In this document: piece after piece, positions 42,868-52,195 of the stretch
How the letters are laid out: each line of letters starts with the position of its first letter
Position numbering within the stretch: the first letter of the stretch is position 1
From: Cytophagales bacterium WSM2-2
GTDB taxonomy: Bacteria > Bacteroidota > Bacteroidia > Cytophagales > Cyclobacteriaceae
DNA: 64,000 bases
Assembly: GCA_015472025.1 (NCBI GenBank)
Contig: BNHL01000001.1
Coordinates: 3,708,001 to 3,772,000 of the forward strand
Direction of reading: 5' to 3'
The notes under the pieces: generated by a model
The model's input: only the letters and a program-made list of their open reading frames with translations
Told to the model about the DNA's origin: nothing
Databases searched by the model: none
Program-made: the position numbers and the translations under genes

Positions 42868-43455
42868 ATGAATCTACAGCTAACAGACACGATTTCTAAT
42901 GAAACTATGACAACTGAAAGTACATTGACAATTATAGATTCGTTTCATAAAGACTTAAGGATTGCAAAAGAATTGGTTTATGATAAATGCGGTTTTGACT
43001 TTTCAGACCCCAAGTTGAATTCCGAGAGTGCGGAATACGGAGCTTGTTCATTTAGACTTAACAGTAAAGCAATTCAACATCGTGTTTCCAAAATTACTCC
43101 AACAAAAACCGGACAATTTGTAACAATCTGGAAGAGAAACAAGGAGGGAATAACAGAGCCATTTGATATTTCGGATAACCTCGATTTTGTAGTTATCTCG
43201 GCAAGAAGTGGAGAGTACTTCGGACAATTTGTTTTCCCAAAAGCAGCGTTAGCCGATAATGGTATTGTAACAAGAAATGGCAAAGAAGGAAAACGCGGAA
43301 TCAGGATTTATCCACCTTGGGACATTGCCGCAAATAAACAAGCAGAAAGAACTCAACGTTGGCAAATAAAATATTTTTTGACAATCAAGAATAACGACTC
43401 TACCGATCTTGAATTAGCAAATAGATTATTCGCAATGACTGGCAAAAGTAAGTAA
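42868..43455 (+). CDS. MepB-family protein
   Basis: A 195-residue protein. ESAEYGACSFRLNSKAIQHR, then KITPTKTGQFVTIWKRNKEG, GQFVFPKAALADNGI and GKRGIRIYPPWD with a final TQRWQIKYFL are the conserved blocks of the MepB family. The family takes its name from a gene next to the staphylococcal MepA efflux pump; its biochemical role is unknown. Starts at 42868 (MNLQLTD) and 42907 (MTTEST) are both possible; an in-frame TTG at 42781 is unlikely. A TTCAGAGATTTGAGAA string upstream repeats one near 38380. Confidence 0.82.
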   Translation: MNLQLTDTISNETMTTESTLTIIDSFHKDLRIAKELVYDKCGFDFSDPKLNSESAEYGACSFRLNSKAIQHRVSKITPTKTGQFVTIWKRNKEGITEPFDISDNLDFVVISARSGEYFGQFVFPKAALADNGIVTRNGKEGKRGIRIYPPWDIAANKQAERTQRWQIKYFLTIKNNDSTDLELANRLFAMTGKSK

Positions 43456-43475
43456 CTCGTAACTTCATATTTGAC

Positions 43476-43901
43476 ATGAAAGTAGAAGAACAAATCAAAA
43501 AGTATATCGGTAGCCAACCTGATCCCAAACGCAGTGACATGCAAGCGTTGCACGTACTCACGCTTCGGGTTTCACCCGGATGTAAATTATGGTTCACCGA
43601 TGGTAAAAACAGCGATGGTAAAACCGTTGCTAATCCTAATATCGGCTATGGGTTTTACACCATTAAATATGCCGATGGAACAACCAGGGAGTTTTATCGA
43701 ATTGGGTTGAGTGCAAACACAACTGGAATCTCTGTCTATATTCTTGGTCTCACGGATAAGACATACTTAGCCAAGACGTATGGGAAGAAACTTGGAAAGG
43801 CGAGCGTGACGGGGTATTGCATTAAGTTCAAAGCACTGAAAGACATAGACATGAATGTACTTGAAGCAGCAATACGATATGGACTTGAGCAAGAGCCGTA
43901 A
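43476..43901 (+). CDS. DUF1801-like protein
   Basis: A 141-residue soluble protein. The N-terminal KVEEQIKKYIGSQPDPKRSDMQALHVLTLRVSPGCKLWFTDGKN, then YGFYTIKYADGTTREFYRIGLSA and the C-terminal helix pattern DMNVLEAAIRYGL, resemble the DUF1801/YdhG-like fold found in small stand-alone proteins. Function unknown. It follows MepB by 20 bp on the same strand and may be co-transcribed. A degenerate recurring element begins at its stop codon. Confidence 0.72.
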   Translation: MKVEEQIKKYIGSQPDPKRSDMQALHVLTLRVSPGCKLWFTDGKNSDGKTVANPNIGYGFYTIKYADGTTREFYRIGLSANTTGISVYILGLTDKTYLAKTYGKKLGKASVTGYCIKFKALKDIDMNVLEAAIRYGLEQEP

Positions 43902-43902
43902 T

Positions 43903-43945
43903 TGGCGTTCTTCCTTATTTTCGCAAGTCAAAGCCTACGGCCAAC
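43903..43945 (+). repeat. Cassette-like intergenic block, copy 7 (degenerate)
   Basis: GGCGTTCTTCC, then TTTTCGCAAGTC and AAAGCCTAC keep the order of the hairpin and the AAGCCCTAC text of full copies, within 2 bp of a stop codon. Pairing is mostly lost. The rest of the gap to the DoxX gene contains a frame of 77 codons (43855-44088) that I do not believe and one promoter element. Confidence 0.45.
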
Positions 43946-44067
43946 CAAGGACAAAACAAAGTCTGAAGAACATCAACGACAAGGACGGAGTAAAGGTCCG
44001 GGTGATTTGTCGCAATCAACTCCCGGGATTGTCGCATTTACACGGTCTTAAGTATAAAACAGGACTA

Positions 44068-44075
44068 TATATTTG
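44068..44075 (+). promoter_or_regulatory. -7 promoter element of the DoxX-like gene
   Basis: TATATTTG fits TAnnTTTG exactly and lies 41 bp before the ATG. I see no good TTG at the expected -33 position. Confidence 0.45.
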
Positions 44076-44116
44076 TGCCATCAAATAAGTAGAGCAACAT
44101 AAAAACCTAAACTGCA

Positions 44117-44512
44117 ATGGAAAACACGTCAAAAACAAAACTCTGGATCTCGTATGTTATGAGTGGCCTGGTAATTCTTTTCATGTTAATGGATAGCATC
44201 ATGAAATTTGTGAAACCCAAAGAGGTGATCGAAGGAACGCTTGCCCTTGGCTTTAATGAACAACATTTGCCCGTCATCGGTGCGCTTGGATTGATTTCAG
44301 TATTGCTGTATGCTTTTCCGCGTACTTCCATCTTAGGAGCTATTCTGCTTACCGCCTATTTCGGTGGTGCTGTAGCCACACACCTGCGATTGAATAATCC
44401 GCTGTTTTCACACACGTTGTTCACGGTTTACTTTGGCATTTTTGTTTGGGGTGGGCTTTGGTTGCGGAACAGCAAATTGCGTGAACTGCTCCCGTTGCGC
44501 CAGTCGAATTAA
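44117..44512 (+). CDS. DoxX-like family membrane protein
   Basis: A 131-residue protein with four transmembrane helices (about 10-30, 54-70, 75-95, 100-120). LMDSIMKFVKPKEVIEGTLALGF and LTAYFGGAVATHLRLNNPLF are the hallmarks of the DoxX_2 group. Members are small inner-membrane proteins, some linked to oxidative stress, most of unknown role. Own promoter upstream and a perfect hairpin 20 bp after its stop. Confidence 0.85.
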   Translation: MENTSKTKLWISYVMSGLVILFMLMDSIMKFVKPKEVIEGTLALGFNEQHLPVIGALGLISVLLYAFPRTSILGAILLTAYFGGAVATHLRLNNPLFSHTLFTVYFGIFVWGGLWLRNSKLRELLPLRQSN

Positions 44513-44531
44513 AAGCAATAGAATGGTTTAA

Positions 44532-44558
44532 CATTGCATGTGAAGAACACATGCAATG
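44532..44558. repeat. Perfect 11-bp hairpin with GTG-TTCTT-CAC apex (minus orientation)
   Basis: CATTGCATGTG (44532-44542) and its complement (44548-44558) flank AAGAA. Read on the minus strand the apex is GTG, TTCTT, CAC, the same as in the recurring blocks, though the stem sequence is different. There is no T-run either side, so it is not an ordinary terminator. Confidence 0.6.
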
Positions 44559-44638
44559 CTGGGGAGAGGGAAGGGTAAGGACTAGTCAAAGAGGAGAACC
44601 GAATTTGTTAGTTGGGTGATAAGCATTAGCCAAGCTGA

Positions 44639-45544
44639 ATGGAAATAATTGTTCATCATAAAATATCGGACTTATATAAAACACTTGGCTTGCCTTTTGA
44701 CCGGGAAATCGATTTTACTATTCTTTCTATCCCGGATATTCACCCGCAAATTCCATTTAAGTCACCGATTTTAAGAGCCGATTATTTCTCCTTCATTTTG
44801 ACTAAAGAAGGGTCTGGAACTTATTGCCTTGATGATAATAAATTCCCTTTCGATTCCCGAACCATTTATTTCACTAACCCGGGACATACAAAATCTTATG
44901 AACTGAATGAATCAAAGGATGCTTTCATAATCACCTTATCTGAAAAATTCTTGCGGGAAAACGTTCATCCCGAGATTTACGGAGAATTTCCATTTTTATT
45001 GGCTGAAATAGTTCCTCCTAAGAAACTATTGCAACATGATTTTGAAGAATTTGAAACGTTGTATGACCAAATTTTAAAAGAATTTAAAAAAGAATCCTCG
45101 TACAAGAACAGAATTCTTGGGAACCTTTTTATGGTTGTGCTTCTCAAAATAAAGGAACGGTTTTGGTCAACCTATAATCCAATAGAAGAAGGGAAGAGAG
45201 ATTCTCAGATTGTTAAATCATTCAAGCAGCTCTTAGAAACAGAGTTTAAAGAAGTATTAAACAGCGGACGGAATGACGGCAAATTGCGGGCACAAGATTT
45301 TGCTAACAAATTGAATTTGCATCCGAACTATCTGAACTCAGTAATAAAAAGTAAAACAGGTAGAACTGTGAATGACTGGATTTCGGAGCGTACCCTTTCC
45401 GTTGCCAAGTCTCTTTTAAGAAATACGCCTTACACCGCGAAAGAAATCGCGTACAAATTGGGCTTTAGTGAGTCTACTCATTTCAGCCGGTTTTTTAAAA
45501 AGCACACGGAGCTTTCCCCAAACGCTTTTCGAAAAGGAGGGTAA
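44639..45544 (+). CDS. AraC-family transcriptional regulator
   Basis: A 301-residue regulator. The N-terminal sensor half (about 1-190; LRADYFSFILTKEGSGTYCLDD, cupin-like) is followed by two helix-turn-helix units (about 215-298: ANKLNLHPNYLNSVIKSKTGRTVNDWI and EIAYKLGFSESTHFSRFFKKHTELSP). Such proteins sense small molecules and activate nearby genes. The aldo/keto reductase gene, 104 bp downstream, is its likely target by position. ATG 44639. Confidence 0.92.
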   Translation: MEIIVHHKISDLYKTLGLPFDREIDFTILSIPDIHPQIPFKSPILRADYFSFILTKEGSGTYCLDDNKFPFDSRTIYFTNPGHTKSYELNESKDAFIITLSEKFLRENVHPEIYGEFPFLLAEIVPPKKLLQHDFEEFETLYDQILKEFKKESSYKNRILGNLFMVVLLKIKERFWSTYNPIEEGKRDSQIVKSFKQLLETEFKEVLNSGRNDGKLRAQDFANKLNLHPNYLNSVIKSKTGRTVNDWISERTLSVAKSLLRNTPYTAKEIAYKLGFSESTHFSRFFKKHTELSPNAFRKGG

Positions 45545-45648
45545 ATCCTGACTCAATCTTTGAAATAGGTCATTTCCCGTTTGATAATGGTCGCATCCTT
45601 CGTGTTTAAATACTTCAACTTTGTACTGAAACTTAAAATACCAGTACA

Positions 45649-46605
<957 letters not shown>

Positions 46606-46847
46606 TAAATAAAGAGTTTGGCTATTCAAGTGTGGGTTTACCAGGTTGGCTCCAGAAGTTTTGAGCATATTGGATAAGCTGATAAGATTTGCAATCTTTC
46701 AATAGGAGATACCGCAAATATTAAAATTGAATAGATGAGTTTTTTTAACAAAGTCAAAATTGGATAAATCATAAGTCATTTTTTTGAATAATAGAATCAC
46801 ACAAAGTCATATGGGATGCTAAAGAAGTCGGACTACTGATTAATCCA

Positions 46848-47159
46848 ATGCCTGACATGTGGTACTTGGAAGGAGATTGGAAATCAAACGGCACTGGCGA
46901 TTCGGCTAAGTTCGAAGAATCACTGAAGTCATTAGACACCAGACAAGTAATGATTGGCTTATCTAAAGGACTGGAATTGATTCTAAGGGACAACGGAAAG
47001 GACGACTTAAATGCCATCGGAATTTCTTTGAACGATGATAAGCTTTTCGTAAGGCGCTTGACAAAAAAACTAAATGAGACCAATGGCAAAACACAACAAA
47101 GTTTGATCGACAAATTAGCAAGCTTCTTTAGTGTAGATCGGAAAAATAGAGCCCATTAA
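46848..47159 (+). CDS. Hypothetical protein, possibly 5'-truncated
   Basis: A 103-residue protein from ATG 46848 (MPDMWYLEGDWKSNG). The frame stays open for 20 more codons upstream to 46788, reading HKVIWDAKEVGLLINP, which looks like coding sequence joined smoothly to it, but there is no ATG, GTG or TTG there before a stop. So either the start is an unusual codon, or the 5' end was lost. The central part (RQVMIGLSKGLELILRDNG) is compact and soluble. No function assigned. It may be co-transcribed with the next gene, 5 bp on. Confidence 0.6.
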   Translation: MPDMWYLEGDWKSNGTGDSAKFEESLKSLDTRQVMIGLSKGLELILRDNGKDDLNAIGISLNDDKLFVRRLTKKLNETNGKTQQSLIDKLASFFSVDRKNRAH

Positions 47160-47164
47160 TAAAC

Positions 47165-47578
47165 ATGAAAAATATTCAAGACTTTTTTACGATTTATAAG
47201 CAATCGGCATGGGAGAAGGATACTGCGAGTATGATTGGATTGTATGATGACAACGTTGTGATCTTTGATATGTGGGAGCATGGATATCAAACGGGGTTGA
47301 CAGAATGGTCTGTTGTTATAAAAGATTGGCTGGGCTCCTTAGGAGAGGAGAAAGTCAATGTGCTATTCGAAATGACGGAAATTCACGAAAGTGAAAGTGT
47401 TGGGTTTGGCAATGCCCTGATTACATACCAGGCTATTTCTAATGGTAACGTTGTAGTCAGAAGCATGAAGAATAGAATTACACTGGGATTCATCAAAAAG
47501 AAAGATGTTTGGAAAGTAGTTCATCAGCATACTTCAGCACCTCTCAATTCTGAGCTTAAAGCTATTTTGAATTTTTAA
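47165..47578 (+). CDS. SnoaL/NTF2-like (DUF4440-type) protein
   Basis: A 137-residue soluble protein. The N-terminal helix (FFTIYKQSAWEKDTASMIGLYDDNVVIFDMW) and the final strand VWKVVHQHTSAPL are diagnostic of the SnoaL-like/ketosteroid-isomerase-like fold. Relatives are isomerases, hydrolases or ligand-binding proteins, so the activity is unassigned. It begins 5 bp after the previous gene. Confidence 0.82.
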   Translation: MKNIQDFFTIYKQSAWEKDTASMIGLYDDNVVIFDMWEHGYQTGLTEWSVVIKDWLGSLGEEKVNVLFEMTEIHESESVGFGNALITYQAISNGNVVVRSMKNRITLGFIKKKDVWKVVHQHTSAPLNSELKAILNF

Positions 47579-47705
47579 GGGAAGAATCAAAGGCGATATG
47601 CGACCCCGCTGGAGTCGGATTATTCAGAATAACCTGAGATTAAGTCTTTTCCGTGAGTTCAATATTCCCCGCTTCCTTACTTCAATAATATTTCATTAAA
47701 AAGAA

Positions 47706-47736
47706 TTGTGCAACCAGATAATTGCATTTATATTTG
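47706..47736 (+). promoter_or_regulatory. Promoter of the ArsR-family gene (-33 TTG, -7 TATATTTG)
   Basis: TTG at 47706-47708 and TATATTTG at 47729-47736 are 20 bp apart, an ideal Bacteroidota promoter. The start codon lies 21 bp beyond the -7 element. Two operator-like repeats overlap it. Confidence 0.7.
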
Positions 47737-47753
47737 CAACCAGATAATTGCAT
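47710..47753 (+). promoter_or_regulatory. Two direct copies of a TGCAA-N8-TTGCA operator
   Basis: GCAACCAGATAATTGCAT occurs identically at 47710-47727 and 47736-47753, starts 26 bp apart. Each copy has inverted ends (TGCAA and TTGCA). They flank and overlap the -7 element, so binding of the ArsR-like dimer would shut off its own gene. Confidence 0.7.
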
Positions 47754-47757
47754 ATAG

Positions 47758-48084
47758 ATGGAGACGAGACGAGACGTTTTTCACGCGATAGCCGACCCGA
47801 CACGCAGAGCTATTTTGTTATTGATTGCCGCCCAGTCAATGACACCGAATACAATCGCGGAAGAATTTCATACCAGCAGGCAAGCGGTTTCAAAGCATAT
47901 TCAAATTCTTACCGAATGTGAATTAGTAAAGCAAGAACAAAAGGGGAGGGAGATTTATTATCACATCAACGGAAACAAAATAAAGGAGATTGATAAATGG
48001 GTCGGACAACTCAAAAAGATTTTTGAAACTCAGTTCAATCAGTTGGATGATGTCTTATTAGCTATGAAAAAGAATAAAAAATGA
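47758..48084 (+). CDS. ArsR-family winged-helix regulator
   Basis: A 108-residue repressor-like protein. DVFHAIADPTRRAILLLIAAQ, then TIAEEFHTSRQAVSKHIQIL (recognition helix) and GREIYYHINGNKIKEI (wing) are typical of the ArsR group that is usually paired with an SRPBCC gene. No metal-binding cysteines are seen. Its stop overlaps an ATG (ATGA), where the partner would start, but that gene is now only a remnant. Promoter and operator are strong. Confidence 0.92.
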   Translation: METRRDVFHAIADPTRRAILLLIAAQSMTPNTIAEEFHTSRQAVSKHIQILTECELVKQEQKGREIYYHINGNKIKEIDKWVGQLKKIFETQFNQLDDVLLAMKKNKK

Positions 48085-48191
48085 AGAATACAATACACTT
48101 GAAGTCATGGAAAAATTGATTGAGATAAGATTCCGGGACTTACGATGTACAACTGCAGTTGGATGAACTGCTGTTAACATTGAAAAATAAA
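48081..48191 (+). pseudogene. Decayed gene remnant behind the ArsR gene
   Basis: An ATG overlapping the ArsR stop opens only 12 codons (MKNTIHLKSWKN). Further on, another frame reads DVQLQLDELLLTLKNK before a stop, which resembles coding sequence and somewhat the end of the ArsR protein itself. Nothing longer is open on this strand up to 48225. The partner gene expected here is missing; whether the remnant belongs to it cannot be said. Confidence 0.4.
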
Positions 48192-48225
48192 TAGGCATAG
48201 AAATTAACAACTAAAAATAAAAATT

Positions 48226-48651
48226 ATGACACGTATCAATCCTCACATTAACTTCAACGGAAATGCTGAAGAAGCATTTACCTTTTACAAATCAGTATTT
48301 GGCGGAGAGTTTACAAAGATTATTCGTTTCAAGGACCTTGCAAGTTCTGAATTCAAGGTTGCAAAAAAAGAAGAAAATAAAATCATGCACATTGTTTTGC
48401 CTATTGGTAAAACTAGTGCGTTGATGGCAAATGACGTTCCGGAAATTATGGGGAAGACCAACGAAAATGAGAACAGAAGTAAAATTGTAGTAAATGCAGA
48501 AAGTAAAGAAGAAGCAGACAAATTATTTAATGGACTTTCAGCAGGAGGACAAATAGAAGGACCGATTGGTGATGGTCCCTGGGGTTCATATTTTGGTTGT
48601 TTCAGAGACAAATACGGTATTGAATGGATTGTAGAATTCGATTCGAAATAA
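48226..48651 (+). CDS. PhnB-like VOC domain protein
   Basis: A 141-residue soluble protein. RINPHINFNGNAEEAFTFYKSVFGGEF opens the fold, and PWGSYFGCFRDKYGIEWIVEF closes it, the pattern of PhnB-like/3-demethylubiquinone-methyltransferase-like VOC proteins. Despite the names, most members have unknown substrates. A few catalytic-type residues (H7, E137) are in place for metal binding. It stands alone between the ArsR remnant and a hydrolase gene. Confidence 0.87.
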   Translation: MTRINPHINFNGNAEEAFTFYKSVFGGEFTKIIRFKDLASSEFKVAKKEENKIMHIVLPIGKTSALMANDVPEIMGKTNENENRSKIVVNAESKEEADKLFNGLSAGGQIEGPIGDGPWGSYFGCFRDKYGIEWIVEFDSK

Positions 48652-48731
48652 AATATCCTGAGAGATAATTGCTGAATCATTTATCTCATTAAAATCAAAT
48701 AATGCAAGACGATCAATCAAAAACAAATCAT

Positions 48732-49604
48732 ATGCCTACTACCATTAGCAAAAGTATTTTCACCGTTCTGCTTGTTGCAAGCATGCTGGCTGGACTTAAT
48801 AGTTATGCGCAACCGCTTGCGCCTGCATCATCCGGCTATGCGCAGGTAAATGGAGCCAAAATATATTACGAAGTGTATGGTACAGGTGATCCCATTGTTT
48901 TGTTGCATGGTGCCTATATGACCATCAACTCGAACTGGAGTGGTTTGATACCCATTCTTTCCAAAACAAGAAAAGTCATCGCGCTGGAATTGGATGGTCA
49001 TGGACATACGCCTTTATCTCAGCGTCCCTATAGCTATCAAACGCTTGCCAGTGATGTTGCTGCCGTATTGAAACATTTAAAGATCGAGAGCGCGGATGTG
49101 CTCGGGTTTAGTTATGGGGGCACAGTCGCTTTCCAGTTTGCCATTGAGTACCCGGCTATGACAAAGAAGCTGATGATCATTTCATCAACCTATAAATCCG
49201 AAGGATGGCTGGGAATCATGTATACCATGCTTGCCGGCATTAAACCAAATGCTTTTGATAACACGCCAATCAGATCTGAATATATCAAAGTAGCGCCTGA
49301 CACTGCCAACTGGCATAAATTCATTGCAACGATGATCAAATTCAGTGCAGAAAAATTTAACCTTGGCGATGACAAGATCAAAAACATCAAAGTGCCTGTA
49401 TTATTAATCATGGGAGATAATGACGGTACCGATAAAAAGGTGCTGGCGGAAACATACAGTTTATTAGGCGGAAATGTTTTTGGAGATGTGGTTGGAATAC
49501 CTAAATCGCAACTGGCGATACTTCCCGCGAAAGGACATGGTACGTTGATGATGGATACAGAGGCTATTGCAGCAATCGTGGCTTCTTTCCTTGCGACTAA
49601 ATAA
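48732..49604 (+). CDS. Secreted alpha/beta hydrolase
   Basis: A 290-residue protein with a signal peptide (about 1-26, ending SYAQ). The oxyanion region is LLHGAYM, the nucleophile elbow GFSYGG has S127, the acid is D in MGDNDGTDK, and the His in AKGHGTLM completes the triad. Such proteins are esterases, lipases or haloperoxidase-like enzymes; the substrate is not known. An earlier in-frame ATG (48702) adds ten polar residues and is less likely. No partner gene follows. Confidence 0.88.
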   Translation: MPTTISKSIFTVLLVASMLAGLNSYAQPLAPASSGYAQVNGAKIYYEVYGTGDPIVLLHGAYMTINSNWSGLIPILSKTRKVIALELDGHGHTPLSQRPYSYQTLASDVAAVLKHLKIESADVLGFSYGGTVAFQFAIEYPAMTKKLMIISSTYKSEGWLGIMYTMLAGIKPNAFDNTPIRSEYIKVAPDTANWHKFIATMIKFSAEKFNLGDDKIKNIKVPVLLIMGDNDGTDKKVLAETYSLLGGNVFGDVVGIPKSQLAILPAKGHGTLMMDTEAIAAIVASFLATK

Positions 49605-49782
49605 ATCTTCAACCGATATACTGCTTTTATGGAAGCAAGATGGAGATTACCTTACAACTGCTTCAGGACTCCGCGCTAAAGCCAACTTTCCGCTAACAAA
49701 ATGTTTATTCAAGCGAGAGTTTAGTGCGGGGTTATTAAAAGTATGTTCTTAAATCTAGACTTCTCAAAGTGTGGAAAAGAAA

Positions 49783-49814
49783 TGACCTGGACGCATTTTT
49801 TACGTCTCAGGTCA
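49783..49814 (-). terminator. Hairpin downstream of the ABC operon (weak terminator)
   Basis: TGACCTG-GACG pairs with CGTC-T-CAGGTCA (one bulge) across a 9-nt loop, and is followed on the minus strand by TTTCTTTTCC. It lies 49 bp beyond the stop of the permease gene. The imperfect tail makes the call weak. Nothing else is seen in the gap 49605-49862. Confidence 0.45.
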
Positions 49815-49862
49815 TGCAATGAAACCTATCTAAGAGATGAATTTCAGTGGTTTACCAACTTC

Positions 49863-52193
49863 TTAAAATAATCTTGTCAACAGGTGATTTGAACTCCTTC
49901 TCACCTTTGAAGAAATATATACCTGTATGGTGACTATTTGCGCTGCGATTAATAGTAGCATTGTCAAAGCGACATACGTTAAGTTAGTTAGAGGCGGTAT
50001 TGCGGATTCAATCAGCATCACCCCGAACAACTTGCAAATAGCGGCATTCATTGCATTCCCCCCAATTAATCCAGCGACCATCGCAATCACTGTAATCAGG
50101 AAAAACTCGCGTTGAAATGCAAAGGCAATTGATGAAGACGAGCTGCCAATGGCTTTCATAATACCAATCTCTCTCTCTCGTTCGTGCAACGATAAACTTA
50201 ATACAATCATGAGACCAATCAGGGCGATGCCGGTGGTGGCGTACCCCATCACTTGAATGATCAGGTAAGTGGGCTTCAGATGGTTATCAAGTGTGGTAAG
50301 AAAAGATTCTGCACTGGTCACATTTCTTACCTCAATGTTATGGCTTAAAAAAACATCGTCAACCTGTTTCATAGCTTCAGATGCATCAAGCAAATCATTT
50401 TTGTTTATGGCTATGTTGGTGTAATAGCCACTCACACTTTCGTTTATCCGATAGAGGCTGGCACCAAATCCGAGATCTTTGATTACGCCCGAGAATTTAT
50501 ATTTGAACGTCTGGCCTTTTTTGTTTTTTAATTCAATTAATTCGCCAGGTTTTATTCCCTCAAACTCGGAGAGCAACTTCTGCCCGAGATAGATGCAATC
50601 AGTGCAGCCTGGTTGTATTTGCCCCTGTATGATTAGCTCCGGGTTGAATTTATGCTGTGGCGAGTACGTAGTTAATACTCCATTATCTAAGTAAGCTTTT
50701 TTCATGGACTTAAAACTGACGCGATCAGTGCGAAACAGGGAATACTCCTTCGCCACAGACGCGTCTTTCATAAACTCAAGCTCTTTTTGGTTTATGCTGT
50801 CTTTTAAAGAGACTAATACATTATAAGGTGAGCTTTTTACGAAACTCTGAAATTCAGTCTGAAGAGAATACTTGAGGTTAAATCCTGTTATCAAAAGACT
50901 GAAGCCTACAAATAACAGAATCAGAAGTAACAGCGTACGCTGATTATTCCTGAATAAATTATTGAAACTGTATTTCATTGCAGCATCTGAGAAAAGATTT
51001 TGTGATAGTTTGAACATCCGTTTGTAGGGAGTATAAAATACCTGGCTGATAGAGTCATGTACAGACTTGGCAGAGAATCTTGCAAGACGGAAAACCGTGA
51101 TCGCAAGAGGTAGTGCAAAAATGACCAGTATAACCTGGGCATGAACATACCATGGGAAGGGATCTTTAACAGGAATGAAATTTTGAAGGAAAGCCACAAA
51201 TTTATTGTACAGCACCGCTGACTGAAAGCCGAGCGGAAGCCCTATCAATGCACCCAATGATATGATAATGATCAGCACAAGTGTGTATGACTTGAATAAT
51301 TTGGATGATGAAGCACCAATTGCTTTGCTAATGCCAATGGTGGCTACCTGTGGATAAAGCCAGGTAATCAAAATAAGTGAAAGCAATATCACACCTAGTA
51401 TGGAAAGACTGGCGCCAAAGCTTTTTTGAAGAAATGAAATACCGTCTACAATATTTTGGTGAGGATGCTTCCCAGGAGGAGGAATGAATTTTGAAATAAC
51501 ATGATTTTCTTTGCTTTCAATTCGTTTTGTTATACGCGCGGAGACTGCCTCAATTTTTTCCACCGAGCGTAATTCATCTTTTAACCGAATTATAAATCGA
51601 TGTGAATTATCGCTCAGCACAGGAAGAGCCGTTCTGAAATCCGAGTAAGCAAAAACTACCTGATCCATTTGTGCCGGAGGCAGACCTGGATCATAGGACG
51701 TACCGCCAAACGAAAACTTCATTACTTCCATACCGGGAAATTGTACAGTAAGTAAATCAGCCGTATTTAAAAATGAAAGCGCGTTACGTTCGATGTAGAA
51801 TTTCTTGTCTACAGCACCTGTTGATGACAATATTTTGACCTTACCAATGGGGCTGTTGCCCGGGTCGCTGGCGACAAAAAGAATGAGTGACATCCATGAG
51901 CCCGACTTGTTTTTAATGCGACCCGAAAGCGCTTCCCTGTTTTCGGCCCCGGTCACATCGGGATCGGACTTAATGATTTCAAGTATTTGATCTGTATTTC
52001 CTTTCACAGTCAGAATAAGGTCGGGCGGTAAGGTGGCGGCAAAATTTTCTTTGAAGTCACGCTCGCTCATAAAGTAACTATAGGTCACCATACTTATACC
52101 CCACGAGGAGAGAACTGCTGCCAAAACGCAGAGAATGAACTTACCTTTTGCCAACAGGAAACTTTTTAGTAAAACTTTAAGGATAGCATCCAT
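49863..52193 (-). CDS. ABC transporter permease with two FtsX-type domains
   Basis: A 776-residue membrane protein. It has an N-terminal TM (about 15-35), an extracytoplasmic domain, a three-TM FtsX block (about 260-375), a further TM near 418 with a second extracytoplasmic domain, and a final three-TM block (about 645-760) with LSLHEREREIGIMKAIGSSSSSI. This is the layout of LolCE/MacB-like exporters with duplicated FtsX domains. It starts 2 bp after the ATPase stop; an in-frame TTG at 52199 overlaps that stop. It probably moves lipoproteins, peptides or lipids outward, or signals across the membrane. Confidence 0.9.
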   Translation of the reverse strand: MDAILKVLLKSFLLAKGKFILCVLAAVLSSWGISMVTYSYFMSERDFKENFAATLPPDLILTVKGNTDQILEIIKSDPDVTGAENREALSGRIKNKSGSWMSLILFVASDPGNSPIGKVKILSSTGAVDKKFYIERNALSFLNTADLLTVQFPGMEVMKFSFGGTSYDPGLPPAQMDQVVFAYSDFRTALPVLSDNSHRFIIRLKDELRSVEKIEAVSARITKRIESKENHVISKFIPPPGKHPHQNIVDGISFLQKSFGASLSILGVILLSLILITWLYPQVATIGISKAIGASSSKLFKSYTLVLIIIISLGALIGLPLGFQSAVLYNKFVAFLQNFIPVKDPFPWYVHAQVILVIFALPLAITVFRLARFSAKSVHDSISQVFYTPYKRMFKLSQNLFSDAAMKYSFNNLFRNNQRTLLLLILLFVGFSLLITGFNLKYSLQTEFQSFVKSSPYNVLVSLKDSINQKELEFMKDASVAKEYSLFRTDRVSFKSMKKAYLDNGVLTTYSPQHKFNPELIIQGQIQPGCTDCIYLGQKLLSEFEGIKPGELIELKNKKGQTFKYKFSGVIKDLGFGASLYRINESVSGYYTNIAINKNDLLDASEAMKQVDDVFLSHNIEVRNVTSAESFLTTLDNHLKPTYLIIQVMGYATTGIALIGLMIVLSLSLHEREREIGIMKAIGSSSSSIAFAFQREFFLITVIAMVAGLIGGNAMNAAICKLFGVMLIESAIPPLTNLTYVALTMLLLIAAQIVTIQVYISSKVRRSSNHLLTRLF

Positions 52194-52195
52194 AA

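Noticed and set aside
43855..44088. Plus-strand frame of 77 codons overlapping the DUF1801 gene end
   Set aside because: It overlaps a real gene in another frame, covers a degenerate repeat and a promoter element, and resembles no protein.
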